Below are positions 1-10,742 of a stretch of 64,000 bases of DNA, piece by piece. Position 1 is the first letter of the stretch. Each line of letters starts with the position of its first letter. The position numbers were made by a program, and so were the translations under genes. The stretch covers positions 35,076 through 99,075 of the forward strand of contig JADDOH010010031.1 of NCBI GenBank assembly GCA_016648135.1, in the 5' to 3' direction. The DNA comes from Agrypnia vestita (lineage: Eukaryota > Arthropoda > Insecta > Trichoptera > Phryganeidae). The notes under the pieces were generated by a model. It had not been told where the DNA came from. It worked only from the letters and a program-made list of their open reading frames with translations, and made no database searches.

Positions 1-368
1 CAACTGCAAACCATGATGGAAAAGCTAGCTGCTAAACAACCGAGGCTGGTTAATCGCTCTAGGCCACTGCTGCTTCATGATAACGCTAGACCGCACACTG
101 CACAACAGACGGCTACCAAATTAGAGGAGCTTCAATTGGAATGTCTAAGACATCCACCGTACTCTCCGGACCTTGCCCCAACAGATTACAATTTCGAAAT
201 TTGGATAACTTCTTGCAAAGGAAAAAATTTAACTCCGATGGGGCAGTCCAAACCGCCTTCAAAGATTTTATTGATTCCCGTCCGAATGGTTTTTTTAGTA
301 AAAGGGTCGATGAACTCCCTATGAGATGGCAAAAGTGCATAGATAGCAATGGTTCATACTTTGGTTAA
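1..368 (+). pseudogene. mariner transposase, C-terminal part, frameshifted
   Basis: Reading from base 1 gives the C-terminal half of a mariner DD34D transposase, including the second catalytic Asp in HDNARPHTA and the third in SPDLAPTDY. Compared with the intact copy at 38019-39038, about 4 nt are missing just after the DY of the third catalytic motif (near base 190). The frame is lost there; the remaining family sequence (NLDNFLQRKKFNSDG to the terminal YFG) continues in the third frame and stops at 366-368. Direct comparison inside the window supports this; the copy is dead. Confidence 0.93.
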
Positions 369-446
369 ATAAATATATTATAATAACAAAAAATCGGCTT
401 TATGTTCCTCCCATACTAAACGCCAATTTCATATGTAAGGACCTAA
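1..446 (+). mobile_element. mariner element, 3' portion (cut by window edge)
   Basis: The segment is nearly identical to the 3' half of the complete mariner at 37941-39226, in the opposite orientation. It ends in the family inverted repeat (TTAGGTCCTTACATATGAAA on the other strand, ending at 446) and is followed by the expected TA target dinucleotide at 447-448. The 5' half lies outside the window. The transposase it carries is frameshifted, so this copy cannot make its own enzyme. Confidence 0.95.
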
Positions 447-448
447 TA

Positions 449-815
449 TTAATTTATTTACTAGCCGTACGACCGTAACGATTACAGGATTTTGAAGCTG
501 AAAATTCATGAATAGAAAACTATTGTTTTTTGATGTATAACATCTTTCCTCTCGCTTTCCTACAGTCTGTGGCAGTGATTTCGTGAAAATGGACGGAAAT
601 GCGTAAAAGGAAATAAGACGCCAGGGAAGCGCGCGCAATTTCATTTAACCAATGAGCGAGCGCGGAGCGCGCGCGATGGAAATAAATCATCGTTTACAAA
701 TAAATCAATGTCCAGCAAGAGCCATCACAGCGAAGACGCACACTTACAACAGCCAACGCTTCTGGTTTTGTATATATGCTACGCGGCTGGTGTCAAATAT
801 GTGGATGTTGTACAG
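449..815. other. unassigned sequence
   Basis: No coding signal or repeat match inside the window. A short GC-only palindromic stretch (GCGCGC words near 630-675) stands out against AT-rich surroundings. Nothing else is supported. Confidence 0.4.
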
Positions 816-819
816 ATGT

Positions 820-868
820 ACCACTATAAATTGGCATGCGAGGGAGGGCGTTCCTGTCGCGTAACAGA
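820..868 (+). repeat. family G MITE, terminal fragment
   Basis: About 50 bases match the left end of the family G elements at 10881-11325 and 59703-60156 (ACTATAA.TTGGC.TGCGAGG then GGCGTTCCTGTCGCG). Only this end is present; the body and right end are missing. Confidence 0.7.
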
Positions 869-1069
869 AGTGTGATATTTCAGAATAGGATGTTTTCTAT
901 TATACAAACTCTATGGTCTTGTAATGAGGAAAAGAATATTGGATATGAACAAGGATAAAATATAAATTTAACACAGCAATTGTTTTCTTATTGAATGTGC
1001 ATTGTCATTTTATTTACATCTCCATATTATTAAAAAAAAATCTTTTGAAAATTTTATTTTTATTTCTTC

Positions 1070-1583
1070 AGTACCCGTTTCATTTCAGTGAGCATTACTC
1101 GCAACACAATCGAAATTTCCAAACAGGTGGTAAGCAGAATTTTTATTTTCATTCATGAGATATTTTTTTTATTCTTCATGAAAGCAGATATTTTTTTTTA
1201 ATAATTCTTGAGAGCAGATCTCGGATATATGTATTTTGTCAAATCATAAACTTATTTTGTTTTATTAATTTAGAAAGGGTGTTTACACTTGGGTAAAGAA
1301 TGGTAAGTATAATGAATACAACTGAAATATTGTGTGTTTAAACTTTTATTTATATGTATTGTTCCGCACAGAACAGGCAACAAAGGTGCGGTCCGCTGAT
1401 TCCGCTTCAGAAGCCTTCGGGATGTCTCACACAGCACGGGCGCACCGTGTGAGCAGCTGGAAAAAGAGCGATATTAGTACACGGGAATGTGCACCAGAGG
1501 CGACAGCAAAAGAATTTGCTTCGAGCAAAATGTCTAAACTCGACGAGGTCGTCAAGAATAATCGTCTTAAAAAAGACGGTTGA
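1070..1583 (+). other. cluster of exon-like pieces (cryptic)
   Basis: Three short stretches are bounded by good splice-like signals: 1070-1124 after TTTCTTCAG; 1275-1303 between TTAATTTAG and GTAAGTATAA; and 1372-1583 after GTTCCGCACAG, ending with a stop at 1581-1583. The last two join in one open frame: KGVYTWVKN then EQATKVRSADSASEAFG and onward to KNNRLKKDG. The first piece contains stops in the frame needed to join, so it is not coding with them. The last piece is clearly more GC-rich than its surroundings. I recognise no protein family. It could be a 3' terminal exon, a noncoding transcript, or part of a degraded retroelement. Confidence 0.2.
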
Positions 1584-1625
1584 ACTGCGAAGAAATACTT
1601 AGCTTGGCAAAATCCGCGCCAGCAA

Positions 1626-1750
1626 TCAGCACTCCGCAGAAGCGGTAGGTACCGAGCGTGAACGTCCGCTCAGAGTCAGCACACCGCAGAAGCAGTAGGT
1701 ATCGAGCGTGAATGCCCGCTCCGTGTCAGCACACCGCAAGGCGATCGCCG
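1626..1750 (+). repeat. 50-bp tandem repeat, about 2.5 units
   Basis: Units at 1626-1675 and 1676-1725 start TCAGCAC.CCGCAGAAGC and share GGTA(C/T)CGAGCGTGAA; a third unit starts at 1726 and diverges after about 13 bases. The array lies just after the exon-like piece that stops at 1583. Confidence 0.8.
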
Positions 1751-2260
1751 CCGATAGCAAGTACCGGGCGTGAAGCGAGAGCGCTCGGCGTTAGCAGGCA
1801 GCAACAGCAGATCTTGATGACGTAGTTCGGCTCGAGCTTGAGAGCGAGCGATGTCAGCAGGCAGCAAAATCGTAGGAGGTAGTCGGGTGAGTAAATGAAA
1901 CACACGTGAAGGGTTTGCCACGGCGTTTTAAACCAGACTGAGGGCCGGTCCGCCTTGAATGCGATATTTATACCCTCGGCCGGGACCAGGAGGCCCCGGC
2001 CTCGAAGCCAATTAAAACAAGTTACAGTTTGCATACAAATGGCGCGTTTCGGGCGCTTATTTCTACTACATATATTACAGTTTTTTAATTATTAAATTAA
2101 ACGCACCTCCCCCGGAGGATTTACATATATGTCATTACATTGACTGCGTCTCAATAAACAGTCTGACATATTGCGTGGCAACCTTGAGACATTATTATTA
2201 AAGCAACAGTTAAAATATATCTCATTTTCTGGCCCGGCGGGCTATGAAATTTCAAAAATT
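1751..2260 (+). other. GC-rich then AT-rich block, possible LTR-like promoter region
   Basis: A CpG-rich stretch is followed by a TATTTATA box near 1962, GC-rich sequence to about 2010, and an AATAAA near 2153. TATA box then polyadenylation signal within 200 bases resembles an LTR or a small promoter plus terminator. I found no second copy in the window, no clear terminal TG...CA, and no convincing primer binding site, so this stays speculative. Confidence 0.15.
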
Positions 2261-3125
2261 AAATCTCTTAAAAATCCAAATTAACTTTTAGGTTTAGTTT
2301 TTTGTGTCTATTATAGAGTGCGTCGCAGCGCATCTGTTGATATATCACACTTTGTTGTAAGTCGCAGCTTACTATAGTTATGAATTTTTAAACTTTTCAA
2401 CAAAAAACTAATTTTGTAATTTATTCAAAATTATTTCCACATATGAGTGTGTATATTCTCTAGATAGGTCTTGATCCACTGATCATTATACAAAAAGAAT
2501 TATCAAAATCGGACACCTCTGACGGAAGTTATTCCGGTTTGTGTGTTTATATGAGCTTTGTATGGAAAAAACCCAGCCCAGTATGTCGCTCATAAGCGGC
2601 GGCTGGTTTTGTGTTGGTGGTGTCAGACTTATGTTTCCATATTAATGTGATTGTGATTCACTCATTAATAATGTATTTGAAAAAGTATTTAGATTTTTCC
2701 TTGCCATAAAAAATGTATGTTTTTTACCAATGATCTGTTGGCAATCTGTTATGCCATACAGTCAATCATTTATTGTGTCATCTGTAGACAACTTTTTATG
2801 TCTTACAGAGTGTGTGCATGTGTGTGACTCTACTACTTATCTTTTATAAGTGTTGAGACAACTTTAATGTTGCTTATCTGGCAAATATGATGATAATAGG
2901 GTACAAAATGCGCCTTGTGCGCAAATAAAAACATCTCCCGCCCGCTCTTTTTATTAAAACAATGAAAATGCGGTATTTTATTACATAGAATTATGATTCA
3001 GGTCCATCTGAAATCAAAAAACCATTAATTTCCATCATATTAGAGAGCTCTGAAATGTTAAAAAATCTGAACATTAATATTTTCATATAATATTTTCAGC
3101 AAAAACATACACATTTCAGATCATG
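2261..3125. other. unassigned AT-rich sequence
   Basis: No coding signal and no match to other repeats of the window was seen. Confidence 0.35.
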
Positions 3126-3345
3126 CACTCTAACGCATTTCCATTGTCATCAGCGGGATGCGTTCTCATGGAGCTGAGGCTCCGCATTCGCTCATCCCCT
3201 CTCCCGGGTGCCGCCGCCTGACGCCGAGACACGTATAAGGACAACCACCGCGGCCGAGAACTCGCGCGCTGTCCTCGGCACGGTACCCATCCTCAACCGG
3301 GGCACGGCGATCGGCGTTGGCCCTGAAAGGGGCCTTTGCTCTGTT
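3126..3345. other. CpG-rich block, unassigned
   Basis: A 200-base island much richer in GC and CpG than its flanks. It includes a TATA-like ACGTATAAGGAC at about 3229 and a short inverted repeat GGCCCTGAAAGGGGCC near 3319. It could be a promoter or 5' exon or part of a mobile element; no frame gives a recognisable protein. Confidence 0.25.
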
Positions 3346-3544
3346 TCATTCACATGAGAAATTTCTATCATTCATATGACGTGATTACGTCGACTACAGA
3401 GCTCGAAAGTTCGGTTGCCTGACGGTAGGCGCAGGCAATGTCCTGTCCGTAACATGTATATTATATATTATCCTGTTAAAATAAAAGGTCTTGTCAACTT
3501 GATCTGGGAGGGAATAATAAGGAAAATATTGACCAAGCAATTTA

Positions 3545-3675
3545 TGTTACATGTGTTCAACGCACATTGTTTCGTTGTGTTGGTGTTTACGAGTAAATAC
3601 ACCAACAACGAAATAATGCGCCTCGTACGCATGGCTTAACAATATTAATTAAATTGTCTTTCTTAAATGAAAAGA
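3545..3675 (+). repeat. hairpin-bearing dispersed repeat, copy 1
   Basis: This matches 17285-17400: a hairpin (GTTGGTGTTTAC, 4-nt loop, then the near-perfect complement ending ACACCAAC), then AACGAAA.GATGCG..TCGTACGCA.GGCTTA and TTGTCTTTCTTAAATG. A conserved hairpin near an end recalls Helitron 3' ends, but no CTRR terminus is evident. Confidence 0.6.
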
Positions 3676-4099
3676 CCTCAAGATCTCAATGAATGAATAT
3701 AACATACTAATTACACATTTTTCCAATCCTTTGATTGAAGACAGTTGTCCCATTAAATGAGTTTTTTTTATATTATTAATGTTTTGAATATTTAAAGCAC
3801 TAACTTTGTGGTGAGGCCTTTTAACAAAGTGTTAGTTACGTTAGTGCATGACCATTTACTGAGATTTTTAGTCTACTGGACATACATTTTCGGGACATAC
3901 ACTTCTCTTCGTCAGGAAATCCACAACACACCACAATGAGTTTTATAAATTTGAATGCATTTGATTCTATTATTCAAAATTATCAGATTATTCAAATCCA
4001 CTAATTGAAGGAACGAGTAATACAGGATAGACTCGGTGGCGTTTAAGGATTCAATTGAGTTAATATGTATGTATATTACTGTGTGCAATAGGCACATGA

Positions 4100-4330
4100 T
4101 GTTATTCCCCTTTTACCTTCAACTCTTTGACTCTCATAGTTTGTCCATAACGTAAAACTTTCACTTTTTTTTTTTTTTGTATAACTCAAGTTATTGCTGC
4201 TATAATACATAACATGATAATTCTGTGGAAACTTGTAAGATGGTCTCTATACTGTTCAATAATCATGTGTAATCTTATTTTATATGTACTGTTAGTTTCC
4301 CATGAATAAATAAAATAAAATAAAAAATAT
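4100..4330 (+). repeat. probable LINE 3' untranslated end
   Basis: AT-rich sequence ends in CCCATGAATAAATAAAATAAAATAAA, a simple A-rich repeat tail typical of insect non-LTR retrotransposons. No coding remnant was seen upstream, so the call rests on the tail alone. Confidence 0.3.
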
Positions 4331-4497
4331 ATATATTGGTACCTGTCAGAGATTTTAGTGGCAAAGTCGACGCTGGAGTATGTAAAAAGACAGGTTGAAG
4401 AAAAAGTTTAAACATTACTCTCCGTGAATGGAGCAATATTTGACGGCATGTGAAGGAAGTAGAACATTTTTGTGAAATAAGTAATATTCCTTACTTA

Positions 4498-4595
4498 CTT
4501 ATGTAAGCAGAGAGGATAGAGCACCACATTCTTCTGTCTTAACACACAACTGTCGCCTCATCCACATTCATATATTTATGATATCCCTATCTCCC
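4498..4595 (-). repeat. RTE-like LINE fragment
   Basis: About 95 bases (GCAGAGAGGAT.GAGC.CCACA through CGCCTCATCCACATTCATA) match the 3' coding end of the LINE relics at 35150-35632 and 56728-57172 in the same orientation. Too short to carry a domain. Confidence 0.65.
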
Positions 4596-4599
4596 TATG

Positions 4600-6080
4600 G
4601 ATCAAATTATCAATGATGCATCTTTAATTATACATTTGAATAACAATTCAGACCTCTCTGATTATGTATTAAAGAATATTTTTTAAAGTAATATTTCGTT
4701 TCGATTTCTCTATTATTATTGAGATATACCTACACACTTTTTTTTTCTAAACATGTAAATATTAACCACTACTTGTATATCTATCACTTATGTACAGTAA
4801 ATACATATATTTTGCAAAAAATAATTTAGAGACATATATATCTATTACTAATTGACATATTTGTTGTTCTCACTTGTGAAATAAATCGATATATTTTTTT
4901 CAAATATCAAAAAAAAAATTGAATTATGTGAACTAAAATATATTGAATTACAGCGCAAGGGGATAAAAATTAATTCAAATTACGATTAACCAGGGTTTCT
5001 GAATTATAGTTTCTGAATTGGGTTTAAAAATTTTCAAATTATCGGAGTTTGAATAAGCAGGATTTAACTGCATTGATATGGTAAGAATAAAGCCTGTAGG
5101 GAGCTGTGGCATGAAGATTGTGAGGGACCAGTATCTTCCTCCAATGTGCGTTGATTTTGGACTAAGGCCGGATCTTTTTGGAGCTGCTTATCCTTTCCTT
5201 CACTCCTGCCACTCTGGATCTTACAAGGGATGTAAAGCTAAGAATTTTCCCCTCCGTGAACTCACCAAGATGGAACCATGCTAAAAATGTCTGCATACTC
5301 TAACTGAAATATTAAAAAAAAAATGTAAGTTTGTTGTTATTTCTAAATTATCATTAACAAACTATTTTCTGACTGTTAATTTTTTTTTACTTGATAGTGT
5401 CCTATAGTTTGACTTTGCTTATTATTTATAAAGGATTTTGTTTCAACTATATAAATATTCAATTTGAATTGTATTGTGTACCATCTAGCGATTGGTGGGT
5501 CCCAATAAAGAGTCAACACTCAACGATTCAAAGGCTTAAATATGCTTCAAAAGCGCAATTTGCACTGAAAATTACGCTTTTGGAGCTAATTCTTCTTCTT
5601 CTTCTAAAGCGCACCCCAACCCCCAAATCACCTAAGTATTGATTCTATATTCGAGCCTTAGTGTACCTGTGGTAAGGAGTGCAATTATAACAAAGGGAAA
5701 TTGGTCGGATGAAAGAAAATAGGTCGAATGACAGGGAATGATATTGCAAGACTAAAAGAAAACAACAACACAGATGGATGACATGATAATAGTGTAAACA
5801 AATATCTTTATTTGTTAATATCTTTATATATTTTTTCTTTACAACTAATATTATCTAGTCTATATTTTAACTGCATAGTGCTCCATGTTGTAAAATCACA
5901 GGGTACTCCTTAAATTCAAAATCTTTTTGTTGACACTCCCTCTCCATCTGACTGATTGTATTACACGGTAGTGAAAAATGAGCCTAAATCTGGATGTTGG
6001 ATGCTTACATCAGGACTTTTTTCCTATATACAGTTTACCTGATTACCGTAATGGTTAAAGCATATGGATTTCCTGTCTTC
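4600..6080. other. unassigned AT-rich sequence
   Basis: An open stretch at 5078-5284 gives a cysteine-rich 68-residue peptide with no recognisable family. The rest shows only A/T runs and a CTT repeat near 5590. I support no gene here. Confidence 0.3.
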
Positions 6081-6084
6081 TGTA

Positions 6085-6275
6085 GATGACCTCTATTTCT
6101 TATCCCATGAACACTTCCATCATATATTCTTTTTACCAATCTCTCTTCTTCTTCATATAACATGATCATTCCTAAGTGACCACTTTTTAATCCTATTCAG
6201 TACGCTAAGATCAGTTTTACATTCCTTTCTAATTTTTTCATTCTTTACTTCATCATCAAAGGATTTGCCTGGCAC
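6085..6275 (-). repeat. RTE-like LINE fragment
   Basis: The sequence around 6160-6260 (CACTTTTTAATCCTATTCAG, then GCTAAGATCAG.TTTACATT, then TTCATT.TTTACT) aligns with the central part of the LINE relic at 56990-57100, again on the minus strand. Degraded; no open frame. Confidence 0.5.
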
Positions 6276-6539
6276 GAATTTTCTCAGATAACTTTTCCGC
6301 CATCAATAGTAGAAAGAAGATCTGATTCATGTTTCCCCTACTATATCTGCTGCCTCTCCCACAAGTACTTGAACATCTGTAAGCATAAGATAAAAGTATA
6401 AAGTGGATCTGAAAAATTCTGATCATTAGCCAAGCTTATGAAGTTCGTCATAAATCTATCACAGTTCTTTATAGTAGATTAACATATTATTTATACAGTC
6501 AAGAAATCTAACAATTATATTAGCGAAATGTAGATTGTC

Positions 6540-6905
6540 ATTTGAATATAGCGCGCTTGATGCGTCAATTTATTGAAGGGAAATTTTGGGCGTAGTGTGT
6601 AAATTGGTCGCTAGGCGGCAGTCGAAACGTCAAGTGCCGAGGCGCAACTGCTTACAATCTACAATTAATTTTTCTAGTGTCAACGGGCGCTGTCGTATTC
6701 CCTACGAGAGGAATTATTCAATTAAAAAATGCAACACTTCATTCAATGAACAGTTGATTCCGACAACATTCATTTATTGTACACCGCGCGTCAAGTGAAG
6801 TGATTTTAGTGCCACCCGCAGATCGAAGTGAAATGTCAATTTTTAGTGAATAGTTACTATTGTTTCGTGATTAATTCGCTTTTGGATTATTTTTTTTACA
6901 ATATT
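6540..6905 (+). other. possible 5' exon with consensus donor site
   Basis: A moderately GC-rich, non-repetitive stretch ends in AATATTAC followed by GTAAGTATTG at about 6907, a strong splice-donor match. Upstream are AAGTG-rich motifs (AGTGAAGTGATTTTAGTG, AAGTGAAATG) that recall insect 5' untranslated exons. No long frame is open. If real, this would be the first exon of a host gene whose coding exons lie to the right, beyond the repeats. Confidence 0.25.
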
Positions 6906-6909
6906 ACGT

Positions 6910-7775
6910 AAGTATTGCACGATTGATAATTTATGAATTGGCAGCGACAGCCGCAATGGCGACGTATGTAAAACACAAATGTCGTTTTAAATCAAAGTCT
7001 TGTCAACCTTGGGTGAGCGCTAGGTTAATCCGACCTCGGCCCGCGCTGACCGAATATTACGTCGACCTATTTACGATCGGGATTTGTCAATGAATAATTT
7101 AAAACATTGACTAACAGGTGCCACCCCTTTTCATTTCCGGGTTCGATTTTCAAATCGTTATAATTCTTAATTAAATAAGGCTATTGATTTGATATTACTT
7201 CCTTAAGTACCCAGGTGGTTATTTGAAGTACTTGTTCACTGCTTATATTATTATATACGTTCTGTGACTGCTTAGCATAATTGTCGTGAATCTTAATACG
7301 ATTATTAAAATGGTTTTTACTTTGGTTTCTCTTCCATTGTGATAAAGATAAATTTATTATAGGTAATATAAAATTGCTCTTGAAAGGCCGCGTTCTTTTC
7401 GAATACTATTTTTTGTCCTACCTACAATACCACTGTTAAAATTAACTTGTTGTGGGTAAGTACTGATTTATTCAATTATATTTAATGTTATTACCTACTA
7501 TTATTTTTATAATTCGTTAAATGATAGAATTTTATTTACGTTCATGTCATAACAAACATATTCATTTAACGTTCATGTTTATATAAATATTGAAGGATTT
7601 CTGAAAACCTCCCGGAAAAGTACATAAGGATAATTTGAAATTTAATAAAATTGTTTAGTAAAAATGTAATCATTTTGAATAAACTTATTTTTCATTATAA
7701 AAAATAAAATCATTATTTGCCTGTGACTATATCTCGCCGCTTTAGAGGTATCCACCACCTTTTCTAAGTATGCCA
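6910..7775. other. unassigned, possible intron sequence
   Basis: AT-rich with no coding signal and no repeat match; a small GC-rich patch lies near 7010-7085. Confidence 0.3.
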
Positions 7776-7778
7776 CTG

Positions 7779-7967
7779 ATTTGGTGGTTAGGACACTGGC
7801 CTCGTGATCCAAAGGTCGCGGGTTCGAACCTCACTCCAGACTCGCAAGTTAGTCCTATTTTCATAGCACAAGCGTAAACGTTAATGCTTAGTTTGAAAAT
7901 AGTAAGAATATTGATGTGACACGTATTCCGTGTTCACATATCTATTTAAAAAAAAAAAGAAAAAAAG
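7779..7967 (+). repeat. tRNA-derived SINE, copy 1 (most complete)
   Basis: The head contains a pol III A-box-like TGGTTAGGACACTGG at about 7785 and a B box GGTTCGAACC at 7821-7830, then a body (CCTATTTTCATAGCACAAGC, then GAAAATAGTAAGAATATT) and an A-rich tail after TCTATTT. The body is shared with copies at 21770-21932 and 22980-23137. Such elements are transcribed by RNA polymerase III and copied by a partner LINE (family knowledge). Confidence 0.85.
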
Positions 7968-8068
7968 ATTTTTAAGAAATAAAGATAATCACATTGAGTT
8001 ACACTGAAATATTATATCTTATCGTCGTTTTACTGATCGAAGTAATTTAAGTATACGATAACGAATTA

Positions 8069-9537
8069 GGGTGATTGTGCTAGTAGTCGGCCATTTTACA
8101 GAAAAGTCATCTTTGGAATATCATTGTAAATTCATTTTTGAAAGGTGGTTTAGAAAAACGCATATGTATTAAAGAACAGGGAGTTTAATTTTATTATATT
8201 TATTGCTTTTTAAAATTAGCCTAACCATAAAAATTAAAAAAATATTTTAATGAAAAATGGCTGTTTTGCTAGTAGTCGGCCATCTATGCATCAGTTGTCG
8301 GCCACCTATGCATCAGTAGTCGGCCATCAGATTTTAGCACAGGACCGCTAGACGTCCTTTAGAAATTTGCGCTATACAGGCATTTTTTTTTCAATTTATA
8401 CTTAAATCCTTTTAAGCTTTTCGACAAATCGTCTCAATTTGTTCATAGGTACGTTTATAATACTCACAAACTAGAAACAAGAAAGAGAATTATTTTTTTC
8501 GATTGGGCATTTTGGTTGTATGTTAAAGCCGCTTTCATCTCCATTAATAATCCGATTAAGGTCTTCTAATACATCTTCATCGTTGTTTTCTATTAGATGG
8601 GTTTTCAAGTCCTTTAACCAAGTTCTTATATAATTTGCCTACGCTTATATAAAGTATACAAATATTATATAAAGTACTACACGCTAATAATGCTTTCCGC
8701 AATTCTGGCCGGCGTATGAATAATAAATACCATCTTTCTCCCGATTTTTCATCTTAGAAACGTGTTTTTATTTTTTCTGTCTTCACAATTTGCTGCACAG
8801 TAGTCGGAGTTCTTGTTTTTTTAGAGGGAAATGACATTTTGCTAATGCTATAACAAAATTATTAAAGATTCAAAAATTTTGTTTTCGTCAGATAACGATA
8901 TAAAATGATTTGGTTCCTTTTGACATGTTTTTTTCCAGTACCTATCCCTTGATGCGGTCCTGCAGTTTTACCCTAGGAACATCAATTTCCAAACAATATC
9001 TGATAAGCCGCGCGTATTTCTTACCTTCTCTTACTGCTTAAAGGGCTTTTTGAAGGCTATCATCAGTATACTGATGAAAAAAAATAGTCGGCCGCCCCGG
9101 CCAACCACTGGATTTTGTAGAAAAAATTGTCCCAGTAACCGGCCGCACGAGTTTCAACATAAAAATATTGAAAATGTCTGTTTTATCATTTTAACTCGTA
9201 AATTTAGTTCATGTTTTTGCCGATAAATGCTACTTATACTGTGCAAACAAATTAATCCAACTTCTATTTAAAGTTTGAAAATTTTCTTAACGACATTTCT
9301 GAAAAACCAGAATCAGAATTGATGGCTCATAACCACCGGCATATTTTTTGGGTCTACTTAAATGATACCTAAAATAAACGCAAGATGGTGCAGTTTTTTG
9401 TTTCTTTCGCGGAATAGTGGCCGACTTCTTAGCATTCAAAAATATTATTGAATTATATTGCGAGTGTCAAGTTTATTCAAGTTGACGTAATTGGTGGCCG
9501 ACTACTGCGGGTGGCCGGAATACTGGCGAAATCACCC
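8069..9537 (-). mobile_element. pogo-like DNA transposon (Tc1/mariner superfamily), decayed
   Basis: Terminal inverted repeats begin GGGTGATT and match over about 30 bases (GGGTGATT.(T/C)GC(C/T)AGTA, then TCGGCCA). The element is flanked by TA at 8067-8068 and 9538-9539. Both ends carry repeats of AGTAGTCGGCCA (8083, 8274, 8306, 9493 and degenerate copies), which look like sub-terminal transposase-binding sites. The interior encodes a broken minus-strand transposase (8471-8837). Assignment to pogo-like rests on TA duplications plus the DESGF motif. Confidence 0.75.
8471..8837 (-). pseudogene. pogo-like transposase remnant
   Basis: On the minus strand from 8837 there is a start-like MSFPSKKTRTPTT, then after a stop GERWYLLFIRRPEL, which resembles the W..F..RHPEL segment before the catalytic core of pogo/Tigger/jerky DDE transposases. 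Further on, RTWLKDLKTHL is followed by LNRIINGDESGFNIQPK, a good match to the first catalytic Asp motif (D-E-T/S-G-F) of that family. It stops at 8471. Stops and missing downstream D motifs show it is inactive. The family call is from motif recognition only. Confidence 0.6.
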
Positions 9538-9544
9538 TACCCAC

Positions 9545-10235
9545 CAAGTGTTAAAATTGCATTCAATTCCATGTAAGACTCACATTATGTACGCTTCCTT
9601 GTCAGGATTCATCAGTTCCTTCCTGACTATTTTTAACTCAATTTATTCAGATTCTTACAATTATATTATTCCTTCCGCCTTCCCGAGTTTATTGTTAGTT
9701 AATACAAGCGTAACAAGATTTAATATTATGAGAATATTTTTATTGGCCTGTCACCGTAAACAGAATCATGTTTTCCTTGACAAATCTTTGTTCTATCAAT
9801 TTTTATTCCTACATGTCGTTATGTGCTTTCAACGGTTTTATTGCCTGTTATCACATAATATTGTTGATATAACTTTATTTTTTTCTATACACTCAACTCT
9901 ATACATGTACAAGATATTAATCTGTGTAATACAGCTTTGCTACAGGTCGATTTTTTACTCATGGCACTTTACAGTCGGCCACTGACGAATTTGTTGCAAG
10001 TATATACATTTTTGTATTACAATATAAAAGGACATAAATTCATTTACCGTTTAAAAGGAATGAAATAATATAAATCACTTCTTAATTCTTAATGATACTG
10101 ACTGGCAATAGCTGAAACTAATAGGTGAAGAAAATAAATTTTGTCCCTTGTATTTCACTGAAAAACAATAAAAAAATATAATATTTGCAATAAAGAAAAT
10201 TTCCTCCGTATGTCCTTCAAAAATCTACACAAAAG
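9545..10235. other. unassigned AT-rich sequence
   Basis: A 164-codon open stretch starts inside the transposon end and continues to 9985. It is hydrophobic, of AT-driven composition, with no domain, and I do not consider it a gene. A short AGTCGGCCACTGAC near 9973 resembles the sub-terminal motif of the neighbouring element. Confidence 0.4.
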
Positions 10236-10239
10236 TCGT

Positions 10240-10440
10240 TGTTCGTACGAGGTTCGATCAAAAAATTCGCGGGTTGTATGTCTGATTGTCACAATCTTGC
10301 TCTAATACCTATTGTTGGTATCCCTGACGTATCTTGACATTAGTAATCATATTGCACGCTTATTTTATTGTTGGTTGTCGCAAAGGTTACCTTGTTTTGA
10401 TGTGCTAGACGATTTTTTACTTACGAAAGAATTGAGCAAT
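10240..10440 (+). repeat. dispersed repeat shared with 36783-37010
   Basis: Both copies start ACGAGGTT.GAT.AAAAAAT followed by CGCGG, and share CTGACGTATCTTGA(T/C)ATT, CATATTG and GACGATTTTTT-like words. The first motif resembles the ends of some mariner-like elements. The body is too degraded to show a transposase. Confidence 0.45.
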
Positions 10441-10742
10441 TCTTCCTATTTTGAAGATGGAAAAAGCATAAAATGACGACGTTTTGCCAGTAATGAGAAG
10501 ATAAAGGCAGAATCGCTGACGTAGCTATTAATCGGCCCACTGAAATACCGCGTTTAGTATAAAAATATAAATAAAAATGGTACCGAAAATATGCATTCTA
10601 GAAGTTCTTCGAAAATTGGAAAAAAACACTAGTACAAGTGTGTCAAATCTTGAAGGGGATAAAATTAATATCTATGAACAAATAATGTTTTTTTAGCAAA
10701 ACGAAAATTCTGCATATTTTTGATCAAAACTAGTAAATATCG

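Noticed and set aside
7779..7860. Functional tRNA gene
   Set aside because: The A and B boxes belong to a SINE head with a shared body and A-rich tail; the cloverleaf is not complete.
9491..9985. 164-codon open frame on the plus strand
   Set aside because: It starts inside the transposon's inverted repeat, crosses its border, and has AT-driven hydrophobic composition with no domain.
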